DNA of 64,000 nucleotides from NCBI GenBank assembly GCA_964473465.1, contig CAYYPE010000008.1:1-64000 (forward strand), in the 5' to 3' direction. Below are positions 35,006 through 43,832 of this stretch, piece after piece. Under the pieces are notes generated by a model that was given only the letters and a program-made list of their open reading frames with translations, had not been told where the DNA came from and did not search any database. A program made the translations under genes and the position numbers. Within the stretch, counting starts at the first letter, position 1; each line of letters starts with the position of its first letter. The stretch comes from CALHRB01 sp964473465 (GTDB taxonomy: Bacteria; Bacteroidota; Ignavibacteria; Kapaibacteriales; UBA2268).

Positions 35006-37441
35006 ATGTTTAAAAACCATAAGATAGGAAAGAATATGAAATTGATAATATTTGTAATCATACTGTTCTTGCCGATAAATCTTGGCTTAACAGACGATCT
35101 ATTTTCAAAATCTACTGATAAAAAGAATAAAAGAGAGATAACAATCTTCCCTGATGAGTATTCAGACCTTGACGATATTCCAACACCAAAAACAACCAAA
35201 GACGAAAACATATTAAAAACCCTCGAAAGAGCCCGACAGAGATACCTTCAAGCTCTTACTCTAATTGAAAAAGGAGATACTACAAGTGCAGCAAAATATT
35301 TTGAAATTGCCATAAATATACTGAATCCTCTTGTAAGCTATCCCGGAATTGACAAAAATGATGATTTTACTGATCTGGCACAATCCATTATCGAAGATTA
35401 TGAGAGTTTTGTTCAAAGCATTGACAACCTTGACGAAAATTCTTCTATGTTCATTATCAGAGACAAGCTCTTCGAAAAAATTGAGAGCCCAAAATCTACT
35501 ACAACAATTATTCAACCCCCTATTGAGATAAAGAAGCAGACACAGGAATTAATCAAAAGAGATTCCGTTGATTTAGCTAATAATTTCACAATTCCATTAG
35601 TTGATAATGAATATGTCCAGAAAAATATTTCATTTCTGACGCAGGATAAGGTTGGAAAAAAATTCATCAAAAATAGTCTTGAACGTAGCACAAAATGGTT
35701 CCCCATGTTCAAAAGAATAGCCAAAGAAGAAAATGTTCCTGAAGAAATCATTTACCTTGCTATGATAGAAAGTGCACTTAATCCGAATGCTGTATCAAGG
35801 GCAAAAGCAGTTGGTATGTGGCAGTTTATTCGTTCGACAGGTGAGATGTATGGACTGAACGCAAATTCTTCAGTATGGGTTGATGAACGGCGAGACCCCG
35901 AAAAATCAACAAGAGCGGCAATGAGGCATTTGAAAGACCTTTATAATAACCTCGGAGATTGGCACTTAGCCATTGCTGCCTATAATTGTGGAATAAGCGG
36001 AGTAAAAAGGGCTATTGCAAAAAGCAAATTCGAGAATCCAAGTTTCTGGGAATTGAGAGAGTTTTTGCCAAAAGAGACAAGAAATTATGTGCCTTTTTAC
36101 ATTGCAACTGCAAAAGTTTCGATGAATCTTGCTGAATATGGCATCAACACAAAAGAATTCAACTATCTTGATGAATATAAATATGAAACTTACACACTAA
36201 ATGAACCTATAAGCCTCAAAGCATTAGCCAAATGTGCAGGCACAACTCTGGAGCATCTGCAGAATCTAAATCCCGAGCTATTGATGACAACCACGCCACC
36301 AGATGTATCATCCTATACTATTAAAATTCCACAGGGAACAAGGGAATTATTTGCTGCAAATCTTTCCACTCTCGCACCCGAAGAAAAAAAGCCTTGGATT
36401 ACTCATAAAGTTGCCAGAAAAGAGACTATTGCTTCAATTGCTAAATATTATGGTATTCCCGAAAGTGTTCTTCTCTCGGCAAATAATTTAAGCAATGACA
36501 GAACAAAATTAAAATCGGGCACAACTCTTTTAATACCTGTTGATGCAAGAGAATTCGAAGAAACCTTAATTGCTTCTAATCAGACTGAATCGGAACAGCA
36601 AACAACAACGACCTCAAATAATGGAAATGAAAATCAAGTTTCTACCACGAAAGATAAAGAATCATTTATTACACATAATGTAAGTAATGGCGAAAATCTA
36701 TATACAATAGCACAAAAATACGGTGTCAGGCTATCTGATCTAAGAATGTTGAATAATATTCCTTATGATAAGGATGACATTGAGCCGGGAACTACTATTA
36801 AAATCGCAAAAAATGTTACTACATCCGAAGCTCCAAAAGAGCCAGTAATAAAGAAGCTCAACTCACCCGTCATCATCAGGCATAATGTTCGTCCCGGGGA
36901 AACACTTGCTCAGATTGCAGATGATTACAATGTCTCTATCGAAAGTATTAAAAAATTAAATAATTTGAAGGAAAACAAAATTATTGGCAGCAGCCTGAAA
37001 ATCATTGTCAATCCTTCTCAGAATCAAAATAAAAAATTATTAGCAAGTGATGAAACATCCGGTAATAACAGAAAAACAAACGAACCCGGAAAGAAAAAAA
37101 TAAGTTATAAAGTCAAATCAGGCGATAACATTAGCAATATTGCTGCAAAATTTGGTGTTACCGAAAGTCAGCTAAAAAGCTGGAATTCAAAAAAAATCAA
37201 AGGCAGCACTGTTTATTCGGGAACTTACCTTACTATATATCAGGAAAACGTAAGCAAAGGTAGTTCGGCTCCAACATCCAAAGGGGTCAAAAAAGTGCCA
37301 AAATATTATACTGTTAAGCGAGGGGATACAATTTCCGAAATTGCTAACAGATTTGGCGTTTCAACTAAGTCAATAAAACAAAAGAACAAAAATCTGACCG
37401 ATAAGAATCTAAAAGCCGGTCAAAAAATCAGAATTCAATAA
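35006..37441 (+). CDS. MltD-like lytic transglycosylase with LysM repeats
   Basis: Start placed at ATG 35006, preceded by CGGGGGGA; a TTG at 34988 is in frame but lies in the leader. The 811-residue protein has a signal/anchor helix near 11-28, a helical linker, and a goose-type/SLT transglycosylase domain (about 225-390) with the catalytic Glu255 in AMIESALNP and GMWQFI, YNCGISGV. A degenerate LysM at about 400-445 and five LysM modules follow (each like HKVARKETIASIAKYYGI, KYYTVKRGDTISEIANRFGV), which bind glycan strands. It should cleave peptidoglycan in the periplasm, yielding anhydro-muropeptides. Confidence 0.92.
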   Translation: MFKNHKIGKNMKLIIFVIILFLPINLGLTDDLFSKSTDKKNKREITIFPDEYSDLDDIPTPKTTKDENILKTLERARQRYLQALTLIEKGDTTSAAKYFEIAINILNPLVSYPGIDKNDDFTDLAQSIIEDYESFVQSIDNLDENSSMFIIRDKLFEKIESPKSTTTIIQPPIEIKKQTQELIKRDSVDLANNFTIPLVDNEYVQKNISFLTQDKVGKKFIKNSLERSTKWFPMFKRIAKEENVPEEIIYLAMIESALNPNAVSRAKAVGMWQFIRSTGEMYGLNANSSVWVDERRDPEKSTRAAMRHLKDLYNNLGDWHLAIAAYNCGISGVKRAIAKSKFENPSFWELREFLPKETRNYVPFYIATAKVSMNLAEYGINTKEFNYLDEYKYETYTLNEPISLKALAKCAGTTLEHLQNLNPELLMTTTPPDVSSYTIKIPQGTRELFAANLSTLAPEEKKPWITHKVARKETIASIAKYYGIPESVLLSANNLSNDRTKLKSGTTLLIPVDAREFEETLIASNQTESEQQTTTTSNNGNENQVSTTKDKESFITHNVSNGENLYTIAQKYGVRLSDLRMLNNIPYDKDDIEPGTTIKIAKNVTTSEAPKEPVIKKLNSPVIIRHNVRPGETLAQIADDYNVSIESIKKLNNLKENKIIGSSLKIIVNPSQNQNKKLLASDETSGNNRKTNEPGKKKISYKVKSGDNISNIAAKFGVTESQLKSWNSKKIKGSTVYSGTYLTIYQENVSKGSSAPTSKGVKKVPKYYTVKRGDTISEIANRFGVSTKSIKQKNKNLTDKNLKAGQKIRIQ

Positions 37442-37504
37442 AATTCTTTTCAAATTATCTATAATGTTCTAATTTTATTATTTGAAGAAAAGGGTTTTTC
37501 AGAT

Positions 37505-38122
37505 ATGTCTAAGCTTTATGTCTCTAACAAAGATGAAACTCCGAGGCTTTTCTCCAATGATTTTATTGAATTTTTCTCAAAAGTTCATTGGACAGTCCCA
37601 TTAATTATATATATACCTGTTATTATCTACTTTTTATATATTTCATACTTTAATTTCGGAATTTCATTAATCAATATATTGTTTTTATATATAGCTGGAA
37701 TTTTAGCGTGGTCACTTAAAGAATATCTGTTGCATAGATTTGTTTTTCATTACTCACCAAAAACTGATTTTGGAAAAAGGATGGTTTACATCTTCCATGG
37801 AATTCATCATGCATATCCCAAGGACTCGTTAAGGCTTGTTATGCCACCTTCTGTCAGTTTACCTCTTGCTGTAATTTTTTATTTTTTTTATAAGTTTCTT
37901 ATGGGTGGCGTTGCGGTTAATCCTTTTTTTGCTGGAGTTGTAACGGGGTATCTTATGTATGATATGACTCATTATTCAATTCATCACTTTGCAATTAAGA
38001 ACAAGTTATTTCTGAAGATAAAATCTCACCATATGAAACATCACTATACAGACCATAATCTGGGCTATGGCGTGAGTCAACCATTGTGGGATTTTGTTTT
38101 CAGAACAATGTTTCAAAAATAG
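37505..38122 (+). CDS. Fatty acid hydroxylase-superfamily membrane protein
   Basis: A 205-residue protein with about four membrane helices and a di-iron histidine cluster: EYLLHRFVFH, HGIHHAYPKD, THYSIHHF and HHMKHHYTDH. This matches the sterol desaturase/fatty acid hydroxylase superfamily, in particular the short FA2H/Scs7-like bacterial group that 2-hydroxylates acyl chains. All eight or more His ligands look intact. ATG at 37505 follows TTTTTCAGAT without an obvious Shine-Dalgarno. Substrate not known; a sphingolipid or ornithine-lipid acyl chain is plausible in this phylum. Confidence 0.9.
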   Translation: MSKLYVSNKDETPRLFSNDFIEFFSKVHWTVPLIIYIPVIIYFLYISYFNFGISLINILFLYIAGILAWSLKEYLLHRFVFHYSPKTDFGKRMVYIFHGIHHAYPKDSLRLVMPPSVSLPLAVIFYFFYKFLMGGVAVNPFFAGVVTGYLMYDMTHYSIHHFAIKNKLFLKIKSHHMKHHYTDHNLGYGVSQPLWDFVFRTMFQK

Positions 38123-38228
38123 TATTGTCAATCTTTTCCGTCTCAAAAATTAACAAAAGCTTTGAACAATCTCAAATTCTTCACTATTTTTGAATTTTTA
38201 TTATTTTCAAAATATTATTGAGAAAGCT

Positions 38229-38783
38229 ATGAAAATTAACATCCTTTTCGCTATAGTAGTATCTTTATTTGTTATCAGTTGCTCCCAAAATAATGATACA
38301 ACCAAACCAGTAGACCAAACTCCCAAATTGACTGTTCTGAATTTTGAACAGGAAGCCCCAAAATATATCGAAAAAACTATACTGCTCGAAGGAATAGTCT
38401 CACACACCTGTAAACACGGAGGTAAGAGAATGTTCCTTATTGATAAAAATGATAGCCTCAGGGTTGAAATAACTGCTGGCAAGAAAATTGAAAAATTTGG
38501 TGAGGAGCTTGTTGGTAGCACAGTTATTGTCGAAGGAATCATCAAAGAAGAAAGAGTTGACGAAAAATTCCTATCGGATTGGGAAAATGAGGTGCTGAAT
38601 GCCAATGAAGAAAAGCACGAAGGTAAAAAGCTACATACCGGCGAAGAAGGTCATGATAGCGAAGATATTCAGAGAAAATTGAGAAAGATTAATAATCTTA
38701 GAGAAGAGCTTAGAGCCAGCGGTAAGAAATATCTTTCGTTCTTCTCGGTTGAAGCCACAAAATTTGAGGAAAAGAAAAAATAG
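38229..38783 (+). CDS. OB-fold lipoprotein
   Basis: Start at ATG 38229 (MKINILFAIVV), giving a lipobox VISC at Cys18; an ATG at 38190 would only add a tail. Residues 35-115 form an OB-fold-like beta barrel (tRNA-anti-like pattern ILLEGIVSHTCKHGGKRMFLID ... VIVEGIIK). The rest is a charged, His/Glu-rich helical tail, which could bind metal. It is 184 residues and is followed immediately (TAGATG) by the PepSY-type gene, so it may act with it. Function unknown. Confidence 0.72.
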   Translation: MKINILFAIVVSLFVISCSQNNDTTKPVDQTPKLTVLNFEQEAPKYIEKTILLEGIVSHTCKHGGKRMFLIDKNDSLRVEITAGKKIEKFGEELVGSTVIVEGIIKEERVDEKFLSDWENEVLNANEEKHEGKKLHTGEEGHDSEDIQRKLRKINNLREELRASGKKYLSFFSVEATKFEEKKK

Positions 38784-39347
38784 ATGAAAGCTGCTAAAAT
38801 CAGGAAATGGAATAATATCATTCATCGGGATCTTGGTTATCTTATTTTTGGTTTAACTATAATTTATGCCGTTTCAGGTTTTGTTCTCAATCACGTCAAA
38901 GCTAACGGATGGCACCCGGACTATGTATTTAGCTCTACAGAAACCAAGATTGATAAAAAATTAATTCCTGATGATTTCAATGAGGAGAGTGCTAAAGCAG
39001 TTTTAAGTTCCGTTGGTGAATCAAATTTTAAGAATGTTATTTTTTCTGGGGATGATATTATTATTTATTTCAAAAACGGATCTGTTCAACTCGATAGATT
39101 TTCAGGAGAGGCAACAATCGAGAAGAAGACACCTCTTTACATAATTAAGGAGTTCAATTTTCTTCATTACAACAATATAAAAAAGCTTTACACCTATCTG
39201 GCAGATGTTTATGCAATTGCTTTATTTGTGATGGCAATTACTGGTTTGTTCGTTATTAAAGGTAAAAAAGGAATAACAGGAAGGGGCAAATGGCTGACTG
39301 CCATAGGAATCTTAATACCGATATTAATTTTAATTTTTTATTTATAA
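38784..39347 (+). CDS. PepSY-associated membrane protein
   Basis: A 187-residue protein starting right after the stop of the lipoprotein gene. N-terminal RKWNNIIHRDLGYLIFGLTIIYAVSGFVLNH is the PepSY-TM signature with its conserved His in a membrane helix, followed by a periplasmic PepSY-like segment (VIIYFKNGSVQLDRFSGEATIEKK) and two C-terminal helices. Such proteins sit near iron or metal uptake genes in many Bacteroidota; here the operon partner is an OB-fold lipoprotein. Confidence 0.82.
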   Translation: MKAAKIRKWNNIIHRDLGYLIFGLTIIYAVSGFVLNHVKANGWHPDYVFSSTETKIDKKLIPDDFNEESAKAVLSSVGESNFKNVIFSGDDIIIYFKNGSVQLDRFSGEATIEKKTPLYIIKEFNFLHYNNIKKLYTYLADVYAIALFVMAITGLFVIKGKKGITGRGKWLTAIGILIPILILIFYL

Positions 39348-39367
39348 AATGACTAATGAAAGTTGAT

Positions 39368-39733
39368 TTAAAAAATATCTTCAGGAATGGGTTTTCTTCC
39401 GCTGTAGCCCTCTTCTAAATTATGGTAGAAAAAAATGTCAGGTTCGTCGCTTCTCCAGCACAAAAGGACAGTTTCCTCATTAATTTTTGATGGAAAATCA
39501 ACGAGTCCATATTCAAAGTTCCAGTCTTTGTAGAAACAACCCAGAGATTCCAATTCATTAATATAGTTTATTAGATTATTTTTTAATTCAATAAACATCT
39601 GATTAGATTCAGCTCTATCGTGAAGAGTCGCAGCAAGTAGTTTCAGTTCCTGTCCTGATTTTAAAATATCATTTACGATTTTTCTTATCAAAGGTAATGT
39701 TTTACGTGCTTCTGCCAGGGTAAAATACTTCAT
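39368..39733 (-). CDS. DUF2203-family protein
   Basis: A 121-residue cytoplasmic protein that matches DUF2203 along its whole length: KYFTLAEARKTLPLIRKIV at the start, a long amphipathic helix, then GLVDFPSKINEETVLLCWRSDEPDI and a C-terminal GYSGRKPIP. The function of the family is unknown. It follows the SDR gene with its ATG directly after the TAG (TAGATG), so the two are cotranscribed. Confidence 0.9.
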   Translation of the reverse strand: MKYFTLAEARKTLPLIRKIVNDILKSGQELKLLAATLHDRAESNQMFIELKNNLINYINELESLGCFYKDWNFEYGLVDFPSKINEETVLLCWRSDEPDIFFYHNLEEGYSGRKPIPEDIF

Positions 39734-40501
39734 CTAACTGCTCTTTTTGTTTAAAATATATGGATTAACCTGATCTGTTGGGGTTATCAAAATATCCTGA
39801 ATCATAACATGTTTGGGTCTGTTGACAGCAAATAAAACAATTTCAGAAATATCCCTACCTGTTAATGGAGTATAACCTTCGTAAATTTTCTTGGCTCTTT
39901 CTTTATCGCCTCGAAATCTAACTTCAGAGAATTCAGTTTCGACAAGACCCGGATCTATATTTGTAACTTTAATGCCAGTGCCGTTCAAATCAATTAGCAT
40001 CCCTTCGGAAAGGGCTTTCACGGCGAATTTGGTAGCACAGTAAACATTCCCCCCCGGATAGACAAATCGTCCAGCAAGAGAAGCAATGTTCACAATATGT
40101 CCCTCGCCTCGTTTTATCATTTCTGGCAGAATCAGGCGAGTCATATAAAGCAGACCTTTGATGTTAGTATCAATCATTTCTTCCCAGTTTTCAAGCACCC
40201 CGTCCTGAATTTTTTCGATACCACGTGCAAGTCCGGCATTATTAATGAGGACATCAACATTTTTCCATTCATCAGGGAGACTGGTTATGACCTTTTCGAC
40301 AGCTTTATAATTTCTCACATCACATTCAATACTAAAGGATTCGGTTCCGTATTTTTTTAATAGATTGGTGGAGAGATTAATCAATTTATCTCTTCTTCTT
40401 GCGAGCAGTATTAATCTTGCACCAGCTTCTGCAAAGACTTCGGCACAGGCTTCGCCAATTCCTGCCGAGGCTCCTGTAATAAAAATGGTCTTGAATTTCA
40501 T
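39734..40501 (-). CDS. Short-chain dehydrogenase/reductase (YdfG-like)
   Basis: Start at ATG 40501 (MKFKTIFITGASAGIG); a TTG two codons earlier is in frame but less likely. About 255 residues, classical SDR: cofactor loop TGASAGIGEACAEV (9-22), NNAGLARG, catalytic Ser in NIASLAGRF, and YCATKFAVK with the Tyr-x3-Lys pair. The GLVETEF and VNPYILNKK C-terminus is close to YdfG-type NADP-dependent 3-hydroxy acid dehydrogenases. Substrate not determinable from sequence. Confidence 0.92.
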   Translation of the reverse strand: MKFKTIFITGASAGIGEACAEVFAEAGARLILLARRRDKLINLSTNLLKKYGTESFSIECDVRNYKAVEKVITSLPDEWKNVDVLINNAGLARGIEKIQDGVLENWEEMIDTNIKGLLYMTRLILPEMIKRGEGHIVNIASLAGRFVYPGGNVYCATKFAVKALSEGMLIDLNGTGIKVTNIDPGLVETEFSEVRFRGDKERAKKIYEGYTPLTGRDISEIVLFAVNRPKHVMIQDILITPTDQVNPYILNKKSS

Positions 40502-40584
40502 ATACAATCTTGAAATTTATAAATGAAAAAAATTAAATTAAAAAAAATGTAAATCAGTAAAAAGAATGATTAAAAAAAACAATA

Positions 40585-41778
40585 TTATTCTTTAGCAAAA
40601 ATATCCTTTACCTTACCGAAAAAGTCCTTTTCTTTTTTGTTTGTTTTTTTCTTTGGGGAAATATTAGGTGATTCGGCAAGTGCTTTGATTAATTCTCTTT
40701 CCTTTGAATTAATATTTTGAGGGATGAAAATATTAATAATAACAATTTGATCGCCTTTGGAATAGCTATTTAGATGCGGAATACCTTTACCTTTTAATTT
40801 TATAGCCTGACCGGGTTGAGTGCCGGGTTCAATTTTAATTTTTTCAGTTCCAAAGAGAGTGGGAATTTCAATTTCAGTCCCAAGAACAGCATCCGGGAAG
40901 CTGATTAAAAGTCTATAATACACATCATTATTATGCCTTTCGAATTCGGGATGTTCTTTCTCCTGAATGACTACGAGCAGATCGCCGGCATCACCACCTC
41001 TTTTACCGGCGTTACCCTTTCCTCTGAGAGGCAAATAATTGCCTTCCTCCACACCGGCAGGAATGCTTACCTTTTCAATATCTTCAGCCATAACTCTGCC
41101 CTCGCCTGAGCAATCCTTGCAAGGGTCAGTTATTATTTGTCCGCTGCCGTTACAGGTGGGACAGGTAGATATATTAACAAACTGACCGAACATAGTTCTT
41201 GAAACCTGACGGATCTGACCAGAACCATCACAAGAAGAACAACGCCTGTAACTTTGAGAATTGCTTGCACCGGTGCCATTACAGGTTTTGCAGCTTACCC
41301 AGTGTTTATACTTGATTTGTTTTTCAACCCCATTAGCAATTTCTTCCAGAGTCAATGGCATTTGAATTCTAAGGTCAGAGCCTCGCTCGGCGAGTCCCCT
41401 CCCAGAAGAACTTCTCCTGCGATTTGAACCGAAGGAGTCGAAACCTGAACTATTTCCAAAAAAGTCATCAAAGATGCCACTGCCTCTGAAAACATCATTA
41501 AAGGCTGAAAAAATATCTTCGAAACCTGAATAAGTATGAAAGTCCCGACCAGCTCTTAATCCGTCATGACCATATCTGTCGTATCTGCTTCTTTTATCAT
41601 TATCAATCAAAACTTCATAAGCTTCAGCTGCTTCTTTGAATTTTTCTTCAGCTTCTTTATCGTCTGGATTTCTGTCTGGATGATATTTTAGAGCAAGTTT
41701 TCTGTATGCTGACTTTATTTCGTCGGCTGTTGAGTTTCTGGAAACTCCAAGGATTTCGTAATAATCCCTTTTACTCAT
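40585..41778 (-). CDS. dnaJ: Chaperone DnaJ
   Basis: A 397-residue type I J protein: J domain (1-70, KYHPDRNPDD with HPD), Gly/Phe-rich linker (GFEDIFSAF ... SSGFDSFGS), zinc finger with the four CxxCxGxG motifs (CKTCNGTG, CSSCDGSG, CPTCNGSG, CKDCSGEG) and the C-terminal substrate domain. It delivers unfolded clients to DnaK and stimulates its ATPase. A short extra basic tail (KKKTNKKEKDFFGKVKDIF) ends it. Its start overlaps the end of grpE by eight bases. DnaK itself is not in the window. Confidence 0.97.
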   Translation of the reverse strand: MSKRDYYEILGVSRNSTADEIKSAYRKLALKYHPDRNPDDKEAEEKFKEAAEAYEVLIDNDKRSRYDRYGHDGLRAGRDFHTYSGFEDIFSAFNDVFRGSGIFDDFFGNSSGFDSFGSNRRRSSSGRGLAERGSDLRIQMPLTLEEIANGVEKQIKYKHWVSCKTCNGTGASNSQSYRRCSSCDGSGQIRQVSRTMFGQFVNISTCPTCNGSGQIITDPCKDCSGEGRVMAEDIEKVSIPAGVEEGNYLPLRGKGNAGKRGGDAGDLLVVIQEKEHPEFERHNNDVYYRLLISFPDAVLGTEIEIPTLFGTEKIKIEPGTQPGQAIKLKGKGIPHLNSYSKGDQIVIINIFIPQNINSKERELIKALAESPNISPKKKTNKKEKDFFGKVKDIFAKE

Positions 41779-42505
41779 TGTTTAATTCCCCCTCAATTGC
41801 TTGTGGTTCACCGGAAGAGATAACTACTTTTGCATGTCTGATAACTTTATCTTTAAGCTTATAGCCGGGTTGATATTCCTGAACAACATAACCTTCGGGT
41901 AACTCTGAGGGCATAGACATTAGTGCATCATGAAAATCAACATTGAAGGATTTGCCGACTGAGCTTTCCATTTGAGTAAGACCTGCTTCCGAAAGAACTT
42001 TTTTTGCATTCTGATAAATCATTTCAATTCCCTGACGAAGAGAGTTGTAATCAGAATTAGAATTTGCAGCTTCCAAGGCTTTAGAAAAATCATCTAGAAG
42101 AGGTAGAAGATTTGAAATCAATCTTTCGTTTGCGAAGTCAATCAGATCCTGTTTTTCTTTTATGGTTCTTCTTTTCAAATTTTCGAATTCTGCTGCTTTT
42201 CTGATTAATTGATCCTTTAGGTCATCCCTTTCTGCTTCGAGCTGCTTTATCCTCTCAAATAATTCTTCGTAAATGTTATCATCCGATTGTTCGATTTGCT
42301 CTTCAGAAAATTTAACTTGAGAAGTTATGTTGCCTTCTTCATTGTCATTTTTAACAATATCAGATTTTGATTCATCATTTGATTTTGAAAAAGAAACAGG
42401 GATTCTTCTGCTTCCTTCGTTTTTCAGGTAAGCATTATAAAGGTCTTTAACTTTATTAGATGTAGGTCTCAAAGGTTTTTTCTTATTGTCTTTGTTTTCG
42501 TCCAT
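41771..42505 (-). CDS. grpE: Nucleotide exchange factor GrpE
   Basis: A 244-residue protein. The first 80 residues are charged and poorly conserved. A coiled coil follows (LFERIKQLEAERDDLKDQLIRKAAEFENLKRR), and the core 130-235 has the GrpE signature (NLLPLLDDFSKALEA ... VDFHDALMSMP ... GYKLKDKVIRHAKVVIS). It drives ADP release from DnaK. Longer N-terminus than the E. coli protein (197), as often in Bacteroidota. Order hrcA-grpE-dnaJ. Confidence 0.96.
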   Translation of the reverse strand: MDENKDNKKKPLRPTSNKVKDLYNAYLKNEGSRRIPVSFSKSNDESKSDIVKNDNEEGNITSQVKFSEEQIEQSDDNIYEELFERIKQLEAERDDLKDQLIRKAAEFENLKRRTIKEKQDLIDFANERLISNLLPLLDDFSKALEAANSNSDYNSLRQGIEMIYQNAKKVLSEAGLTQMESSVGKSFNVDFHDALMSMPSELPEGYVVQEYQPGYKLKDKVIRHAKVVISSGEPQAIEGELNNE

Positions 42506-42648
42506 AACTAATCATATATTTTTTTACAATATATAATAGACGAATAAACTTAATTTATTCTTGTTTTAAACATATAGAGATTAAATTATCTAGATTAGTG
42601 TATTTTATCTTGGAAATTATAGCTTAGCAAGATGTTATACAAATATTA

Positions 42649-43686
42649 TTAATGCTTTTCGGATAAATCGGAAAGAAGCTCTGTCATGTATAGAACTAAT
42701 GAGGTAATTTTTGAATAATTCATGCGTTTTGGACCGATAAGACCAATGGAGCCAGAAGCTGAGCCATAGTGATAATTAGATATAACAAGTGCATAATCTT
42801 CGAGAAATTTATTATTGATTTCTTTACCAATCAATATCTGCGGAGATTTTTCTCCGGTGTCATATGTATCGAATAGATGAATGATTATATCTTCATTTTC
42901 GATAAGCTCGATAACACTCCTGACTTTGTCCAGATCTTCGAATTCCGGGTAATTAAGTAAATTTTGGGTTCCGGAAATATGAATCCTATCAGATTTATAA
43001 GGGTTTTTGAATAATTTGTCTATTGAATCAATAAAAAGGCGGATAAGAGGAGCATCGCCCTGATTATAATCACTTATTATATCTTTGAAATTGTCACGTA
43101 TATATTTTAGTGGCTTACCAGAAATTTTTTCGTTGATAAATCTCGAAAGCTGATCTAAATTCTTTTCACTGACTTCAAAATTGACTTCCAGAGTTACAGT
43201 TCGGACAATATTTGAGTCAAGAGCCAGAACTACTAATAATCTGTTGGAAGTCAGATAAATAAGTTCAATCCTGAATACAATTAAATCAGTAATATGTGGG
43301 AGTTCAACAATGCTTAAATACTTTGATAACATACCAAGTAATTTTGAAGCGTCTTTTAGAATATCTTCTGAAACATTTGGGTTCAAAGAATTTCTCAAAG
43401 CATCCATTTCACTTTGGGTCAGAGCCTCTCTTTTCATTATGGTATTAACATAGAATCTATAGCCCTTATCTGTAGGGACTCTTCCTGCGGAAGTATGAGG
43501 ATGGCTGATTAATTCCATCTCTTCTAAATCTGCCATAACATTACGAATAGTTGCGGGGCTTAACTTATAATCACCTTCGAGATATTTGGACAAACTTCTT
43601 GACCCCACCGGCATAGCATTCAAAATATACAGGTGAATAATTGTCCTTAAAATATCAATTTCTCTTTGGTTTAACTCCCTCATCAT
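42649..43686 (-). CDS. hrcA: Heat-inducible transcription repressor HrcA
   Basis: A 345-residue repressor: winged helix (1-75, LNQREIDILRTIIHLYI ... SPATIRNVMADLEEMELISHPHTSAGRVPTDKGYRFYV) and GAF-like and dimerisation regions after it, ending near LIGPKRMNYSKITSLVLYM. It normally binds the CIRCE inverted repeat. Upstream (43687-43830) and in the 143-base gap before grpE I see no TTAGCACTC-type CIRCE, so the operator must be divergent or elsewhere. First gene of the chaperone operon; ATG at 43686 or 43683. Confidence 0.96.
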   Translation of the reverse strand: MMRELNQREIDILRTIIHLYILNAMPVGSRSLSKYLEGDYKLSPATIRNVMADLEEMELISHPHTSAGRVPTDKGYRFYVNTIMKREALTQSEMDALRNSLNPNVSEDILKDASKLLGMLSKYLSIVELPHITDLIVFRIELIYLTSNRLLVVLALDSNIVRTVTLEVNFEVSEKNLDQLSRFINEKISGKPLKYIRDNFKDIISDYNQGDAPLIRLFIDSIDKLFKNPYKSDRIHISGTQNLLNYPEFEDLDKVRSVIELIENEDIIIHLFDTYDTGEKSPQILIGKEINNKFLEDYALVISNYHYGSASGSIGLIGPKRMNYSKITSLVLYMTELLSDLSEKH

Positions 43687-43832
43687 ACAACTATATTTAT
43701 CAAATATTAAATGTAATATACGATTAAAAGACGAAAAAATATTAAGTTTTTGTAAAAATTATAATCGTAAAAATTCAAAAATGCTTAAATACTATAAGAT
43801 TAAAGATTAATTAGATATTCACTTTTCATATT

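Noticed and set aside
37442..37504. Terminator after the LysM transglycosylase gene
   Set aside because: CTTTTCAAAT and ATTTGAAGAAAAG pair only with a bulge and a long loop; evidence too weak to list.
42506..42648. CIRCE operator between hrcA and grpE
   Set aside because: No TTAGCACTC/GAGTGCTAA pair could be found; the gap only has weak AT-rich inverted repeats.
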